Origin: Candidatus Krumholzibacteriota bacterium
GTDB lineage: Bacteria; Krumholzibacteriota; Krumholzibacteriia; Krumholzibacteriales; Krumholzibacteriaceae
Direction: 5' to 3'
Assembly (NCBI GenBank): GCA_016932415.1
Contig: JAFGCX010000020.1
Coordinates: 269,288-333,287 of the forward strand
DNA: 64,000 bases
The notes beneath the pieces are model-generated. The model was given only the letters and a program-made list of their open reading frames with translations. It did no database searches and was not told where the DNA came from. The translations under genes were made by a program, and so were the position numbers. Below are positions 38,677 through 48,400 of this stretch, one piece after another. Position 1 is the stretch's first letter. Every line of letters starts with the position of its first letter.

Positions 38677-39761
38677 TGGACCATCAGGGCAATGTACGAA
38701 CAAAACAAAACAGCCTGCTCTGGTTTTTGGAGCGAATTTCCTATTTTCCCAATTTTACTATTCTGGTATTTGCACATATCCTGAAATACAGGATAATTCC
38801 CAAACCATATTTCCTGGATCTTGAAATCACCAATAAATGCAATTTCAACTGCAAAGACTGTTCCTCCCATTTCATGGAGAAAAAAGGCGAGGAACTATCT
38901 ACTGAAGAAATCTTTGCCGTAATTGAAGACGCGTGGAAACTTGGCGCGAGGCATCTGAATTTTTCTGGCGGTGAACCTTTTATGCGTCCCGATCTGTTTG
39001 AAATAGCTCGAAGAGCCCGCGATATTGGCTTCATGCTGACAGTAAATACAAACGGTTCCCTTATTGAAGAAAAGAGTATTAAACTGATTTCCACTTTATT
39101 CGACGGAGTGATCCTGTCGATTGATACACTAGATCCGGAACTGCATTCGCGAATCAGGCCTGGACCATTAAATGTTCAAGGATTTATCAGGAAATGTGAA
39201 CAATTGCGGAAAGCCGGAATCCGCGTAAGGATTTCTACCGTGCTCAGGCGGGAAAACATCAATGATCTGGATCATGTTCTGACATATTTTCACTCAATTG
39301 GAATACAGGTCGATCTTCAGCCATTGAATTACTGTGACGATAGAGGAACATCGGTTGGAAGAGGACCCCTGCCTGGTTTCGATAAAAATCATATTTTCAA
39401 AGATTGGGAGACGATAAGAAAAAAACACCTTCCGAATACCGAATATTACAGGTATATACCTGAGTTCTTGACAGAACCTGCATCCGCGGCAAAACGTTTC
39501 ATCTGTTTCTGGGGAAGCTGGGACCTGTCCGTGCGCTCTAATGGTGATGTGACATGCCCCGCTGGGCGATGTCACGCCGGGAACACGCGAATGACTCCAC
39601 TTATTGATATATGGAAGGAAATGCGAGATTTTCGTAATAATATCACCCACTCCGGACGTCCGTGCGTCTGCTGGTTCCAATGCACTTCCTCGCGATATAT
39701 TCCAATGACTAATCTTATGCTTGGCAAGTTTAATAATTTGTTTGTAAAGGCACCATTATGA
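38676..39761 (+). CDS. Radical SAM/SPASM-type enzyme
   Basis: This is a 361-aa protein. The cluster motif Cys55-x3-Cys59-x2-Cys62 is in TNKCNFNCKDCSSHFM, then HLNFSGGEPFMRPDL. The C-terminus has Cys clusters in RFICFWGSWDL, TCPAGRCHAG and PCVCWFQC. An amphipathic N-terminal segment (about 14-40) may attach it to the membrane. GGATAAGGAATATTG precedes the ATG at 38676. It overlaps both neighbours, a B12-type radical SAM gene and an epimerase. Confidence 0.92.
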   Translation: MDHQGNVRTKQNSLLWFLERISYFPNFTILVFAHILKYRIIPKPYFLDLEITNKCNFNCKDCSSHFMEKKGEELSTEEIFAVIEDAWKLGARHLNFSGGEPFMRPDLFEIARRARDIGFMLTVNTNGSLIEEKSIKLISTLFDGVILSIDTLDPELHSRIRPGPLNVQGFIRKCEQLRKAGIRVRISTVLRRENINDLDHVLTYFHSIGIQVDLQPLNYCDDRGTSVGRGPLPGFDKNHIFKDWETIRKKHLPNTEYYRYIPEFLTEPASAAKRFICFWGSWDLSVRSNGDVTCPAGRCHAGNTRMTPLIDIWKEMRDFRNNITHSGRPCVCWFQCTSSRYIPMTNLMLGKFNNLFVKAPL

Positions 39762-40717
39762 ACAGATCAAGACATGTACTGGTCACCGGCGGAGCCGGGT
39801 CAATCGGATCACGTCTGGTAAGGAGACTCGTATCTGAAGGTCATCACGTATCAGTTGTCGACGACCTTTCAGGCGGACATATTGAAAATATCGACGAATC
39901 ATCTCTTATCGATTTTTATAAAAATGACATCAATGACGAGGAACTTCTGCGGATGATTTTCCAAAAGAATATCGATTCGGTCTTCCACCTTGCGAGCTGT
40001 TTCGCGAATCAAATGTCGATAGAATATCCAGAGATCGATCTTAAAACCAGCCTGCTGGGGACAATAAAGCTCCTCAATCACGCAAAGGCGAACAATGTCA
40101 GGCGATTTCTGTTCGCGTCTACCGCAAGCGTGTATAAACCCTCCATGGGATTGTTGAAAGAAAATTCTACTCTTCACTTTGAAACCCCTTATGCCTTGAA
40201 CAAGTATCTGGCGGAAGAGTATATCAGGTATTATTCGAACTCTTTCGGTCTGTGTTCCACGGTTCTAAGATATTTCAATTCTTATGGACCTGGTGAGTTT
40301 CCCGGCATCTACCGCAATGTCATACCGAATTTCATTTATCTGGCTCTGAACAAAAAAGCTCTCACTGTATTCGGGACGGGCAATGAAAGTCGAAGCTTCT
40401 GCTACGTGGATGACATAGTCAACGGAACTCTCGCGGCATGGCGATCTGACGACGCTTTTAACCAGGTTATCAATATTGGCGCCCATAATGAAATGAAGAT
40501 CATCGATCTTGCCAGCTCTATCAATAAACTGTGTGATAATGAAGGAAATATCGAATTTTCACCATTGAGGAAATGGGACAAAACCATGAAACGAATTCCA
40601 GATTTGACAAAAGCCATGAAGCTTCTGGACTACAATCCATCAGTCGAATTCATGGATGGATTGAAGAATACGACGCAATGGTTTCGTACCGGAAATATAC
40701 ACAGGAGAATATTTTAG
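39758..40717 (+). CDS. NDP-sugar epimerase (UDP-glucose 4-epimerase-like SDR)
   Basis: This is a 319-aa protein. The motifs are VLVTGGAGSIGSRLVRRL for NAD, FASTASVYKPSMG for the active-site serine, YALNKYLAEEY for the YxxxK pair, and RSFCYVDDIV near the sugar site. It overlaps the previous radical SAM gene by four bases. It probably supplies a modified nucleotide sugar for the glycan; C4 or other specificity cannot be read. Confidence 0.92.
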   Translation: MNRSRHVLVTGGAGSIGSRLVRRLVSEGHHVSVVDDLSGGHIENIDESSLIDFYKNDINDEELLRMIFQKNIDSVFHLASCFANQMSIEYPEIDLKTSLLGTIKLLNHAKANNVRRFLFASTASVYKPSMGLLKENSTLHFETPYALNKYLAEEYIRYYSNSFGLCSTVLRYFNSYGPGEFPGIYRNVIPNFIYLALNKKALTVFGTGNESRSFCYVDDIVNGTLAAWRSDDAFNQVINIGAHNEMKIIDLASSINKLCDNEGNIEFSPLRKWDKTMKRIPDLTKAMKLLDYNPSVEFMDGLKNTTQWFRTGNIHRRIF

Positions 40718-40719
40718 AT

Positions 40720-42153
40720 TTGAACAAAGAACGCGCGTTTAGTATTGACAAGGATATTCCTTCACCGGCAATAGAGACCGCTATTTCACAATTACTCGGT
40801 AATGAAAACCTTGATCCCCCCTGGCCAGGAATCCTTCAGACCGGTATGAGGGGGGCATATTATATTGCCAGTTCTCAAATTGAACATGATTTCAGACGTA
40901 AGATCACAAAACATGATTTTAATGATACTGAATCAACATTTGATGTTTATGAAGTTCACAAGCGTTTTGTGACCATTTTGTGGCGGGAAATAGATTTGTT
41001 CATGTGGTCAGCGATTCAGAACTTCGACCGCGGGGGGAACAGTTTATTCGTATTATGGACGCTCATAAGATGCCTGCAGGGAACACTATGGATAACGGCG
41101 ATCCTCCAGGGACGTTTTATATTTCCGGAAGACCCGGACGCATGGATTGCTTCTCTTTCATCGGAATTCAAAGAACCAATCGAGCTCTGGAAGCGTGGTT
41201 TCTCCGCTCAGTCAATCACCACCTACATATATTTTGGATTGAAAGCATGCAGCGTATTGCGAGACCGTATAATGGAATATTATTCGATCGAATTACCGAA
41301 TAATCTTTCCGGTGATGCGTTGAAATTGTGGCCGGCAATCAATAGAGTTCCCAACAATCTGAATATTGCGAAACACTGGCGTACTATTATTGATCCTGTT
41401 ATCAGGGCTTGCCAGAAACAACGTGACTTCGCAGCTGCTCTCGTGTACGGTTCAGCCGGCCGTGGCTTCGCTGACCGGTTTACAAAAGATATCGATATCG
41501 TTTGCATGTTCCATGATGATGTTCTTACTGAGGAACAGCAAAATATCTTTATAAATAATCTTGGCGGGGGTCGCCTTTTAAATGACGGTTTCATCAATGT
41601 TAAACTCAAGGGAGTCGACGTTGTAATGCTGCAGAGCGTTGTTGAACTCTCGGAGATATTCTTTGGATCAAAACTTGGAATTGAAACGATATTTATCCCT
41701 AACAGGCTTCATTTTCCTCCCCCGAATGAAACATACGGATGCTCGGTAGCTTCTGATCCGGAAGGAATATTGAGCCGCAGAATCCAGCGTATGAAAGACG
41801 CGGAAACCCAGATGGAAATGACTACATGGGCAAGAAATGAGCCCCAAATCGATTCCCTGCTCCCGATAGTGGTAATATCCCGGGAAAAAGGCAAACAATT
41901 CGAATATTTACTCCACGTAATCGAACTTGACAGGTATCTCTTGGAATTGCTGTCATCCAGAAACGGTGCTTATCACAGGAGTGACTTTTTGAAATGGAGC
42001 GATTATTATATCAATAATTACGCACTTAAACCTGAATCATGCCTTGAAACGTTGAAAACGTCACTTTTCAAATTATCAGATACCAGGGAATCTTTCAGCG
42101 AGTTTGTAACCCTTGTTTCTAATATTCACGCCCTCGGTAGACAGGGTAGATAA
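40720..42153 (+). CDS. Nucleotidyltransferase-fold protein
   Basis: This is a 477-aa protein from a TTG at 40720, two bases past the epimerase stop; the longer frame from 40573 would overlap that gene by 145 bases. The N-terminal 230 residues are helical and unknown. Then comes the DNA-polymerase-beta-type nucleotidyltransferase motif: Gly244-Ser245 with Asp257-x-Asp259 (LVYGSAGRGFADRFTKDIDIV). The C-terminal part (YHRSDFLKWSDYYINNYAL) is like the helical tail of DUF4037-type proteins. It could transfer an AMP/NMP group to a sugar, small molecule or protein; the target is unknown. Confidence 0.75.
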   Translation: MNKERAFSIDKDIPSPAIETAISQLLGNENLDPPWPGILQTGMRGAYYIASSQIEHDFRRKITKHDFNDTESTFDVYEVHKRFVTILWREIDLFMWSAIQNFDRGGNSLFVLWTLIRCLQGTLWITAILQGRFIFPEDPDAWIASLSSEFKEPIELWKRGFSAQSITTYIYFGLKACSVLRDRIMEYYSIELPNNLSGDALKLWPAINRVPNNLNIAKHWRTIIDPVIRACQKQRDFAAALVYGSAGRGFADRFTKDIDIVCMFHDDVLTEEQQNIFINNLGGGRLLNDGFINVKLKGVDVVMLQSVVELSEIFFGSKLGIETIFIPNRLHFPPPNETYGCSVASDPEGILSRRIQRMKDAETQMEMTTWARNEPQIDSLLPIVVISREKGKQFEYLLHVIELDRYLLELLSSRNGAYHRSDFLKWSDYYINNYALKPESCLETLKTSLFKLSDTRESFSEFVTLVSNIHALGRQGR

Positions 42154-42164
42154 AAGGATCTGTC

Positions 42165-43268
42165 GTGAAAATCGCAATGGTTATACCGGAAACAGAGAAA
42201 AGCGGGATAATAGATTATTCGAATTTCCTTGCGTCGGCTTTATCCATATCCCACGAAGTAGAGATGATCGGGATCGACCCAAAAAAATGTTCTGAAAGAG
42301 GTTTGGATTATTTAAAAAGCAAAGCGATGAAATGCGGCCATTCTGATATATGCCATGTGCAGCACGCATACCCTGTTTTCGGCAATTTTCTTACTCTTGG
42401 TAAAAATGGATTCGAACAATTCGTCAATACCGCGAAAATTCCGGTGATCCTGACATTGCACGAACGTTACCTTTCTCCACGATGGAACTTGCTTTCTTCT
42501 TTCCCGGGAAGGTTACTCCGCCGCGGAACCTCGCTGATTTGCCTTAAACGGCTGGCAAGGAGCGTGAAAAGGATCATCTCGCATGTTCCATTGAATGAAA
42601 TAACCAGATCGAGAGAGATCCTTGATAAAATTGACGTCATCCCCCACCCCATACCACTCAATCGCGACAGCCAAATATCGTCCGAGGAATGCAAGAAACA
42701 GTTTGGACTTGAAAACAAGATAGTACTCACAATATTCGGTTTTACCTATTCGCGTAAAAATTATGATCTTGCCGTAAAGGCAATGAAATTTCTGGGACAG
42801 GATTACCACCTTCTTATCGCCGGCGAATCTTACAGTAATATGGCTTCGGACTGCTGGTCCCCGAAAGATACAGAAGCCCGAAATCTGGCGCTGGAGGGCC
42901 GTATTTCAGTAACTGGATACCTTGATGATAATGATGTAGAAAAAGCTTTGATGGCGTCTGATGTCGTTCTGGCCCTCTATGACCAGGCGGACGGCAGCGG
43001 CTCACTGAGTTTCGCCATCGCGTACCGGAGGCCGATCGTTTCCATATCAACATATATGACCAGAGCCATCGTTGATGAGAGTCCATGCCTTCGACTAGTA
43101 AAAGACCGGAATCCCGAGACAGTTGCTGCCGCCATACAAGAAATAACAGGGAACGAACGCATAAAAGATCAACTCTCCTCGGCCGCCGGCCAATATGCTT
43201 CAAACCATACATTCGAGCAAATGGCAAAGCAGTTAGACACAATATATTCCAAAATGCGGAAGGAATAA
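42165..43268 (+). CDS. GT4-like glycosyltransferase
   Basis: This is a 367-aa protein with a GTG start. The GT-B fold start is IAMVIPETEKSGIIDYSNFL; the donor half opens with VLTIFGFTYSRKNYDLAVKA and the late acidic/Gly-rich segment is LYDQADGSGSLSFAIAYRRP, where the usual E-x7-E motif is altered (SGSLSFAIAYRR). It heads three consecutive GT-B genes. Confidence 0.85.
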   Translation: MKIAMVIPETEKSGIIDYSNFLASALSISHEVEMIGIDPKKCSERGLDYLKSKAMKCGHSDICHVQHAYPVFGNFLTLGKNGFEQFVNTAKIPVILTLHERYLSPRWNLLSSFPGRLLRRGTSLICLKRLARSVKRIISHVPLNEITRSREILDKIDVIPHPIPLNRDSQISSEECKKQFGLENKIVLTIFGFTYSRKNYDLAVKAMKFLGQDYHLLIAGESYSNMASDCWSPKDTEARNLALEGRISVTGYLDDNDVEKALMASDVVLALYDQADGSGSLSFAIAYRRPIVSISTYMTRAIVDESPCLRLVKDRNPETVAAAIQEITGNERIKDQLSSAAGQYASNHTFEQMAKQLDTIYSKMRKE

Positions 43269-43269
43269 C

Positions 43270-43317
43270 ATGGCTAAATCAATCGCAAAACGGCATGAAG
43301 GTGGAGATACGGCATGA
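43270..43317 (+). CDS. Short 15-codon ORF coupled to the next glycosyltransferase
   Basis: ATG at 43270 after GGAAGGAATAAC encodes MAKSIAKRHEGGDTA and its TGA overlaps the ATG of 43314 (ATGA). It is the second mini-ORF with this arrangement in the unit, and may only serve translational coupling. Confidence 0.3.
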   Translation: MAKSIAKRHEGGDTA

Positions 43318-44660
43318 GAATATTGCACGTCCTTCATCAGTATCCGCCTTACAAGATAGGCGGAGTATGCACGTATGTTCCAAATATCATACAGGCCCTG
43401 CGCCCGAGTTTCGATCTCGCAGTATTCTGCCGCGAAGGCACTTCTAAACGCGGAACAAAATTAACCGGCGAAATTTACCAGAATATCCCTGTTCACAGGT
43501 ATTACGGGACTCCCTATACCGATTTTGAACAGACATATAGAGACCCCTGTGCAGACGACGTATTTATTCGTTTCCTGGATTATTGGAAACCGGACATCGT
43601 CCATTTTCACCACCTCATCGGATTATCGCTTTCATTCATCGAGATTGTAAAAAAACGTAATATAGCCTGTTTACATTCATTGCACGACTATTGGCCCATC
43701 TGCCCAAGATTGAAAATGATCAAGAACGATTTCAAGCTGTGCGCTCCGGATCAATCACCTGCAGAGTGCAGTGATTGTTACAGTCTGGATCCCAGCAGTC
43801 ATTATTTCTTTCCGCATAAAATTTCCGATTTATTTACCAATCCAGCAATTCGGCAATTGGTTTACAGAATATCCCTCTTTCTCCCAAAATCCCTTAATGC
43901 AAGAATTCACGATCCTCATACGTCTATCCATATAACTTCTGGGGATATTTCCAGAAGAAAGGCTTACGCTTTTAAAATGATGCTGAGCTGCGATCTGTTG
44001 ACTTCGCCATCGCATGCAACGAAACGTATTTATGCGCAATGGGGTATCCCATCAAATAATATCATTGTAAGAAGATGGGGACTCGATCTGTCTCAATTCA
44101 AGGTTGGATCCAGGACACCTGTTCAACGCCCCGTACGTTTCACTTATCTCGGCATGCTTTTACCAAGTAAAGGCGTGTCGGATATCATCACAGCCTTCAA
44201 AAACATAAATAATTCCCAGGCATCCCTTTCCATTTGGGGAACGGGTGATCCTGGGTTCGAAATGGAATTGAAGGATTTATCGTCGGCCAATGATAACATT
44301 GCATTCAAGGGAATGTACAAGCCTGAACGAGTTTTTCGTATACTTAAAGACACCGATGTTTTGATATTTTCATCCATATGGCATGAAACACTCGGGTGGG
44401 TCATACTGGAAGCTCTTGCGTCAGGAGTCCCTGTAGTCGCTTCTGATACAGGCGCCGTAAAAGAAAATGTCATACACGATGTGAACGGACTGATTTATGA
44501 ACCTGGCAACATTGATATGCTGCGTGACTGCCTTTCATTGTTGTATAATAATCCTGAATATATAGACAGATTAAGGAATAATTCCTCTTTACCGCGATCC
44601 ATCGATGAAGACGCCAATGAATTGGCTGATTTGTACAGGACGCTCGTAATTCAAACATGA
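43314..44660 (+). CDS. GT4 family glycosyltransferase
   Basis: This is a 448-aa protein. The start is ILHVLHQYPPYKIGGVCTYV, then VHFHHLIGLSLSF and SLHDYWPICPRLKM. A Cys-rich insert (CAPDQSPAECSDCY) is seen, as in the radical-SAM-rich class of GT4s. The donor half has FTYLGMLLPSKGVSDIITAF and the E-x7-E region SSIWHETLGWVILEALASG. It overlaps the next gene by four bases (ATGA). Confidence 0.92.
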   Translation: MRILHVLHQYPPYKIGGVCTYVPNIIQALRPSFDLAVFCREGTSKRGTKLTGEIYQNIPVHRYYGTPYTDFEQTYRDPCADDVFIRFLDYWKPDIVHFHHLIGLSLSFIEIVKKRNIACLHSLHDYWPICPRLKMIKNDFKLCAPDQSPAECSDCYSLDPSSHYFFPHKISDLFTNPAIRQLVYRISLFLPKSLNARIHDPHTSIHITSGDISRRKAYAFKMMLSCDLLTSPSHATKRIYAQWGIPSNNIIVRRWGLDLSQFKVGSRTPVQRPVRFTYLGMLLPSKGVSDIITAFKNINNSQASLSIWGTGDPGFEMELKDLSSANDNIAFKGMYKPERVFRILKDTDVLIFSSIWHETLGWVILEALASGVPVVASDTGAVKENVIHDVNGLIYEPGNIDMLRDCLSLLYNNPEYIDRLRNNSSLPRSIDEDANELADLYRTLVIQT

Positions 44661-46033
44661 ATATGAAAATACTTGTAATTGCTTTCGAATTCCCGCCCCT
44701 CGGTGGAGGCAGCGTTCAACGCTCCGTCAAAATGGTCAAATACCTTTCGAGTTTCGGACATGAAGTCCGTGTCCTGACCGTTCGCGATGAAGATTACGCA
44801 AACTGGTTTGATCAAAAATATGATCCGACTTTATTAAACGAAGTGCCCTCTGGTGTGGTGATACATCGTGTTTCAAGCGGATTTCCAGCGTGGTACTGGG
44901 ATATCATTGATAAACCGTTTTCCCATGGTTTGATACGATTGTTTTCTTTCGGTGATCCGGTTGTCCGATTCTGGAAACCCGGATTCGAGCATGCTTTCGC
45001 ACAAATAATCGATAGAGAACGCTGGCGTCCCGATGTAGTGTGGTGTACTTCCCCACCGTACGGAGCGTGTGTTCTCGCTTCACGGGAATGCAATAAAAGG
45101 GGTATCCCGCTTGTCAACGACTTTCAGGATCCCTGGACTCTGTGGTCTCACTCCGCTTTTCCTTCTTACTTTCATTACCGTTTTATCAGGAAACAGGAAC
45201 TTGAAGCGATCCGGTATTGTAAATATTTCATATTGACTACTGAGCAGAGCCGTATCGATTATATAAGGGAATATCCATTCCTGAACGTCGACAAGATACG
45301 CGTGATTCATAATGGTTATGATGACGAAGATTTCAAGAACCAATCCTTTCACAGGAATATAAATGATGATACAATTCGAATCACTCATATCGGACATTTC
45401 TATTACATCCCATCCGAACGTGAATTGATGCTTAGAGTCTGGTGGAAGCGCCTGCCTCACCAATGGATCCGTTATCGAAAACGGGTTGAGGACTGGTTGT
45501 ACCGGTCTCCATATTTTTTCCTCCTCGGATTGCGCCGTTTCCGCGATAAATGGCCTTCTGAAGTTAATAATCTGCGTGTTCGTTTCGTCGGAAAACCGCC
45601 GTATTGGCTTGATAACATGCTGACTGAAACCGGAACAAAAGAAATTGTTGAAATCATCCCTTATGTCTCTCATGAAGAATGTTTAAAGATCGAAGCTGAA
45701 AGTGACGCTTTCCTACTTACCAGTGCGAAGGTCTCTGGGGGGCTTGATTACACTATAGGCGGTAAATTTTTTGAATATTTATACTGGGATCGCCCTATTC
45801 TTGGAGTTCTGACCGATGGTTCCATGAAAACTCTCCTTGAACAATCAGGACTCGGCATATTTGCAGATCCTGACGATCATGAGTCAGTCTCCAACGCAAT
45901 AAAAACAATTATGAATATAAAGTATTCCGATAACTATCCGCATCGTGCGGCAGGATTCCTTGAGAGGTTTTCCCGAATGCGTCTGGCCAGAATTCTGGAA
46001 AAACTGTTGCTGGAAGCATCTGGTCTGGATTGA
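44657..46033 (+). CDS. GT-B glycosyltransferase
   Basis: This is a 458-aa protein. The N-terminal part ILVIAFEFPPLGGGSVQRSV and VNDFQDPWTLWSHSAFP are typical of a GT4-type subfamily seen in polysaccharide loci. The donor domain has VRFVGKPPYWLDNM and a late segment KVSGGLDYTIGGKFFEYLYW. It is coupled to the previous GT4 by ATGA and to the methyltransferase by a short overlap region. Sugar specificity is unknown. Confidence 0.88.
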   Translation: MNMKILVIAFEFPPLGGGSVQRSVKMVKYLSSFGHEVRVLTVRDEDYANWFDQKYDPTLLNEVPSGVVIHRVSSGFPAWYWDIIDKPFSHGLIRLFSFGDPVVRFWKPGFEHAFAQIIDRERWRPDVVWCTSPPYGACVLASRECNKRGIPLVNDFQDPWTLWSHSAFPSYFHYRFIRKQELEAIRYCKYFILTTEQSRIDYIREYPFLNVDKIRVIHNGYDDEDFKNQSFHRNINDDTIRITHIGHFYYIPSERELMLRVWWKRLPHQWIRYRKRVEDWLYRSPYFFLLGLRRFRDKWPSEVNNLRVRFVGKPPYWLDNMLTETGTKEIVEIIPYVSHEECLKIEAESDAFLLTSAKVSGGLDYTIGGKFFEYLYWDRPILGVLTDGSMKTLLEQSGLGIFADPDDHESVSNAIKTIMNIKYSDNYPHRAAGFLERFSRMRLARILEKLLLEASGLD

Positions 46034-46041
46034 GGTTGCCA

Positions 46042-46872
46042 ATGAGCAGTCAAACCCCACTTGGTTATTTTCTCGCGCATACATGCTATTCCATGCCCGT
46101 GGAAATCAAGAAATTAAGAAATATTTATTCTACTTTGCAGAGATATCGTGCGTCGAATAACCTGGGTTTTGACTCAATGAAGATTCTGGAATTCGGATGT
46201 GGTTCGGGAGGAATAACCCTGCCGCTGGCATCTCTTGGATGCCAGGTCAAAGCGATTGACATAAGCAGTTATGCTCTTGATCTTATCAATAATAATATGG
46301 ATGGGTATTCCTTCGATAATTTGTCCGTTATCCAGGCTGATGCCTGCGTCTTTAATGATCGGATAAAATACGACGTCGTCGTCGCATCAGAAGTCTTCGA
46401 ACATGTCGACGATCCTGAAGCCCTCACTCGTAGTATTGTGGCGAGGATGAATGATCGTTCAATACTTATCGTGACCATTCCGAATGGTTATGGTATCAAG
46501 GAATTCAAAACACGGATAAGTCCTCATACTGTTTTATTGAAATGGCACTCAAACTATTATTTTCGGAAATGGAAGTGGCTGCGCAAAGTCATGAATAAAG
46601 AACAATGCGAGCAGGGGATAGGCTCGGTTCATTGTCAATATTTTACAATGCGCGGGTTTCTCCAGATAATGGAGACTTGCAACCTGCACCTGATCGAATA
46701 CGCCAAAATGGACTCACTGCTTACAGTCCTTGGCCCTGTATACAGGAAATCAGCGTTTCTCGGTAACCTCGACATAAAGATGGCCGATGCCCTTCCCTCC
46801 TGGCTGGCGAGTGGATGGTATTTTGTCTTTTCACTCAATTATAAAATGACAGATATGGATGAATCTCGATGA
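46042..46872 (+). CDS. Class I SAM-dependent methyltransferase
   Basis: This is a 276-aa protein from ATG 46042 (GAGGTTGCC before it). Motif I is ILEFGCGSGGITLPLASLG, followed by VKAIDISSYALDL and VVVASEVFEHVDDPEAL (post-motif EVxEH). The style is UbiG-like, often acting on sugars or quinones. The C-terminal 80 residues are long and aromatic. It is coupled to the next radical SAM gene by ATGA. Confidence 0.9.
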   Translation: MSSQTPLGYFLAHTCYSMPVEIKKLRNIYSTLQRYRASNNLGFDSMKILEFGCGSGGITLPLASLGCQVKAIDISSYALDLINNNMDGYSFDNLSVIQADACVFNDRIKYDVVVASEVFEHVDDPEALTRSIVARMNDRSILIVTIPNGYGIKEFKTRISPHTVLLKWHSNYYFRKWKWLRKVMNKEQCEQGIGSVHCQYFTMRGFLQIMETCNLHLIEYAKMDSLLTVLGPVYRKSAFLGNLDIKMADALPSWLASGWYFVFSLNYKMTDMDESR

Positions 46873-48365
46873 AACCAAAAGTTGTTCTTATACGCCCCAT
46901 GAATCCACTTAGCCGTTACACATATCCACGGAACAGCATATTCCCTCCCATGGCGTTGTTATGTCTTGGTTCCGCGTTGAATGATATTTGCGATTTGAGG
47001 ATTATCGACTGTTTGATGGAGAGGGATTACAAAAAACTGATATTATCAGAATGTATAAACGCAAGCCTTGTGGGAATTACCGCAATGACTTCGGAAGTTC
47101 CCAGCGGAATCGATATCTCCGATATGATCAAGGCAGAATATCCCGATATGCCCGTGGTATGGGGAGGAATTCATCCCACATTTTATCCAAAACAGACCTG
47201 CGAAGATGACTCAATAGATTTTGTTATTGTTGAAGAGGGTGAACACGCGCTACGCGGCCTTTTAACGGCAATTCATGAAAAACAGCCATTTAATAATATT
47301 AACGGATTATTGTATAAATCAGGCGGGGAAGTTATTCGTAATAATTCTGATGAATACATGAATCTGGATAACTCGACCCCGGTGAACTATGATCTTGTCG
47401 ACATTCGTCAATACACAAAAAAAACACTTCTTAGTGGTATGGAACAAAGCTGGCTCCCCTACCAGTCTTCCCGGGGTTGCCCCTACCGTTGCGTATTCTG
47501 CCATAATTCTATTTTGCAAAGAGGGTATCGGAAGAAAAACGCGGACAAAGTCGTGGAAGAATTGGAAAATATGATTCAAAACTATAATCTTAAATCCTTT
47601 TCTTTTATGGATGATAATTTCTTTGTTGATCCAGTTCGCGTTGAAGCGATTTGCCGGAATATGGTCCGCCGTAATTTTGTAGTAAAATGGTCTGCTGAAT
47701 GCAGGGCTAACTATTTTGGGAATATTCTTGATGACAGCTTGTTGATCCTGTTGCGTAAAGCAGGATGGGCTTCCACAACAATCGGAGCAGAATCAGGATC
47801 GCAGAGAATCCTTGAATTATTGAAAAAGGACATTCTTGTTGGCGACATTTTGAAAGCGGCAGAAATGTGTCACAAATATTCGATTATCCCCAATTTTTCA
47901 TTCATTACGGGTATTCCGGGGGAAACTCGCGAAGATACTCGTCTTACGATGGAAGTCATAAAGAGGGTCAAGGAAATATGCCCCCGGGCGTTCATCTCAA
48001 TAACAAACTATTTTTTGGTACCCGGATGTGAATTGTATGAAACACTTGTCGAAAGAAAAGAGATCACAGCTCCCGAATCCTTGCGTGACTGGAAAAGCGA
48101 GGAATACCAGCGAATGTTCCTGGAAGGATACACAAGTGATAAGTACAGAATGAATGTGGCGTTTTATCACAATCTTGGAAGCGTGTACAACGGGAATGAA
48201 ATACGCAAGGCATTATTTAAATTCAAGATATGGACATTTCCATATTTGTTTTTCGTGATTATAGCCAAGCTAAGATTGAAATATTCCATCTATTCTTTTT
48301 CAATAGATATACGCTTATTTCGAATATTTTCCACTCTATTCCACAAAGCCAGAAATATTATATAA
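46869..48365 (+). CDS. Cobalamin-binding-domain radical SAM protein
   Basis: This is a 498-aa protein, the third of this architecture and last gene of the plus-strand unit. The B12-binding part is at 1-170 (PPMALLCLGSALNDICDLRI; MPVVWGGIHPTFYP). The cluster motif is SSRGCPYRCVFCHN near residue 205 and is followed by FSFMDDNFFVD and TIGAESGSQRILELLKK. It overlaps the methyltransferase by four bases and ends convergent to the 48401 gene, 35 bases apart with no obvious terminator. Confidence 0.92.
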   Translation: MKPKVVLIRPMNPLSRYTYPRNSIFPPMALLCLGSALNDICDLRIIDCLMERDYKKLILSECINASLVGITAMTSEVPSGIDISDMIKAEYPDMPVVWGGIHPTFYPKQTCEDDSIDFVIVEEGEHALRGLLTAIHEKQPFNNINGLLYKSGGEVIRNNSDEYMNLDNSTPVNYDLVDIRQYTKKTLLSGMEQSWLPYQSSRGCPYRCVFCHNSILQRGYRKKNADKVVEELENMIQNYNLKSFSFMDDNFFVDPVRVEAICRNMVRRNFVVKWSAECRANYFGNILDDSLLILLRKAGWASTTIGAESGSQRILELLKKDILVGDILKAAEMCHKYSIIPNFSFITGIPGETREDTRLTMEVIKRVKEICPRAFISITNYFLVPGCELYETLVERKEITAPESLRDWKSEEYQRMFLEGYTSDKYRMNVAFYHNLGSVYNGNEIRKALFKFKIWTFPYLFFVIIAKLRLKYSIYSFSIDIRLFRIFSTLFHKARNII

Positions 48366-48400
48366 TTACAGACTGGCGTTTTTATTGCGAATATCCCTGA

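Noticed and set aside
40573..40719. N-terminal extension of the nucleotidyltransferase at 40720
   Set aside because: It overlaps 145 bases of the epimerase gene, which is conserved to its end; the TTG right after the epimerase stop is a better start.
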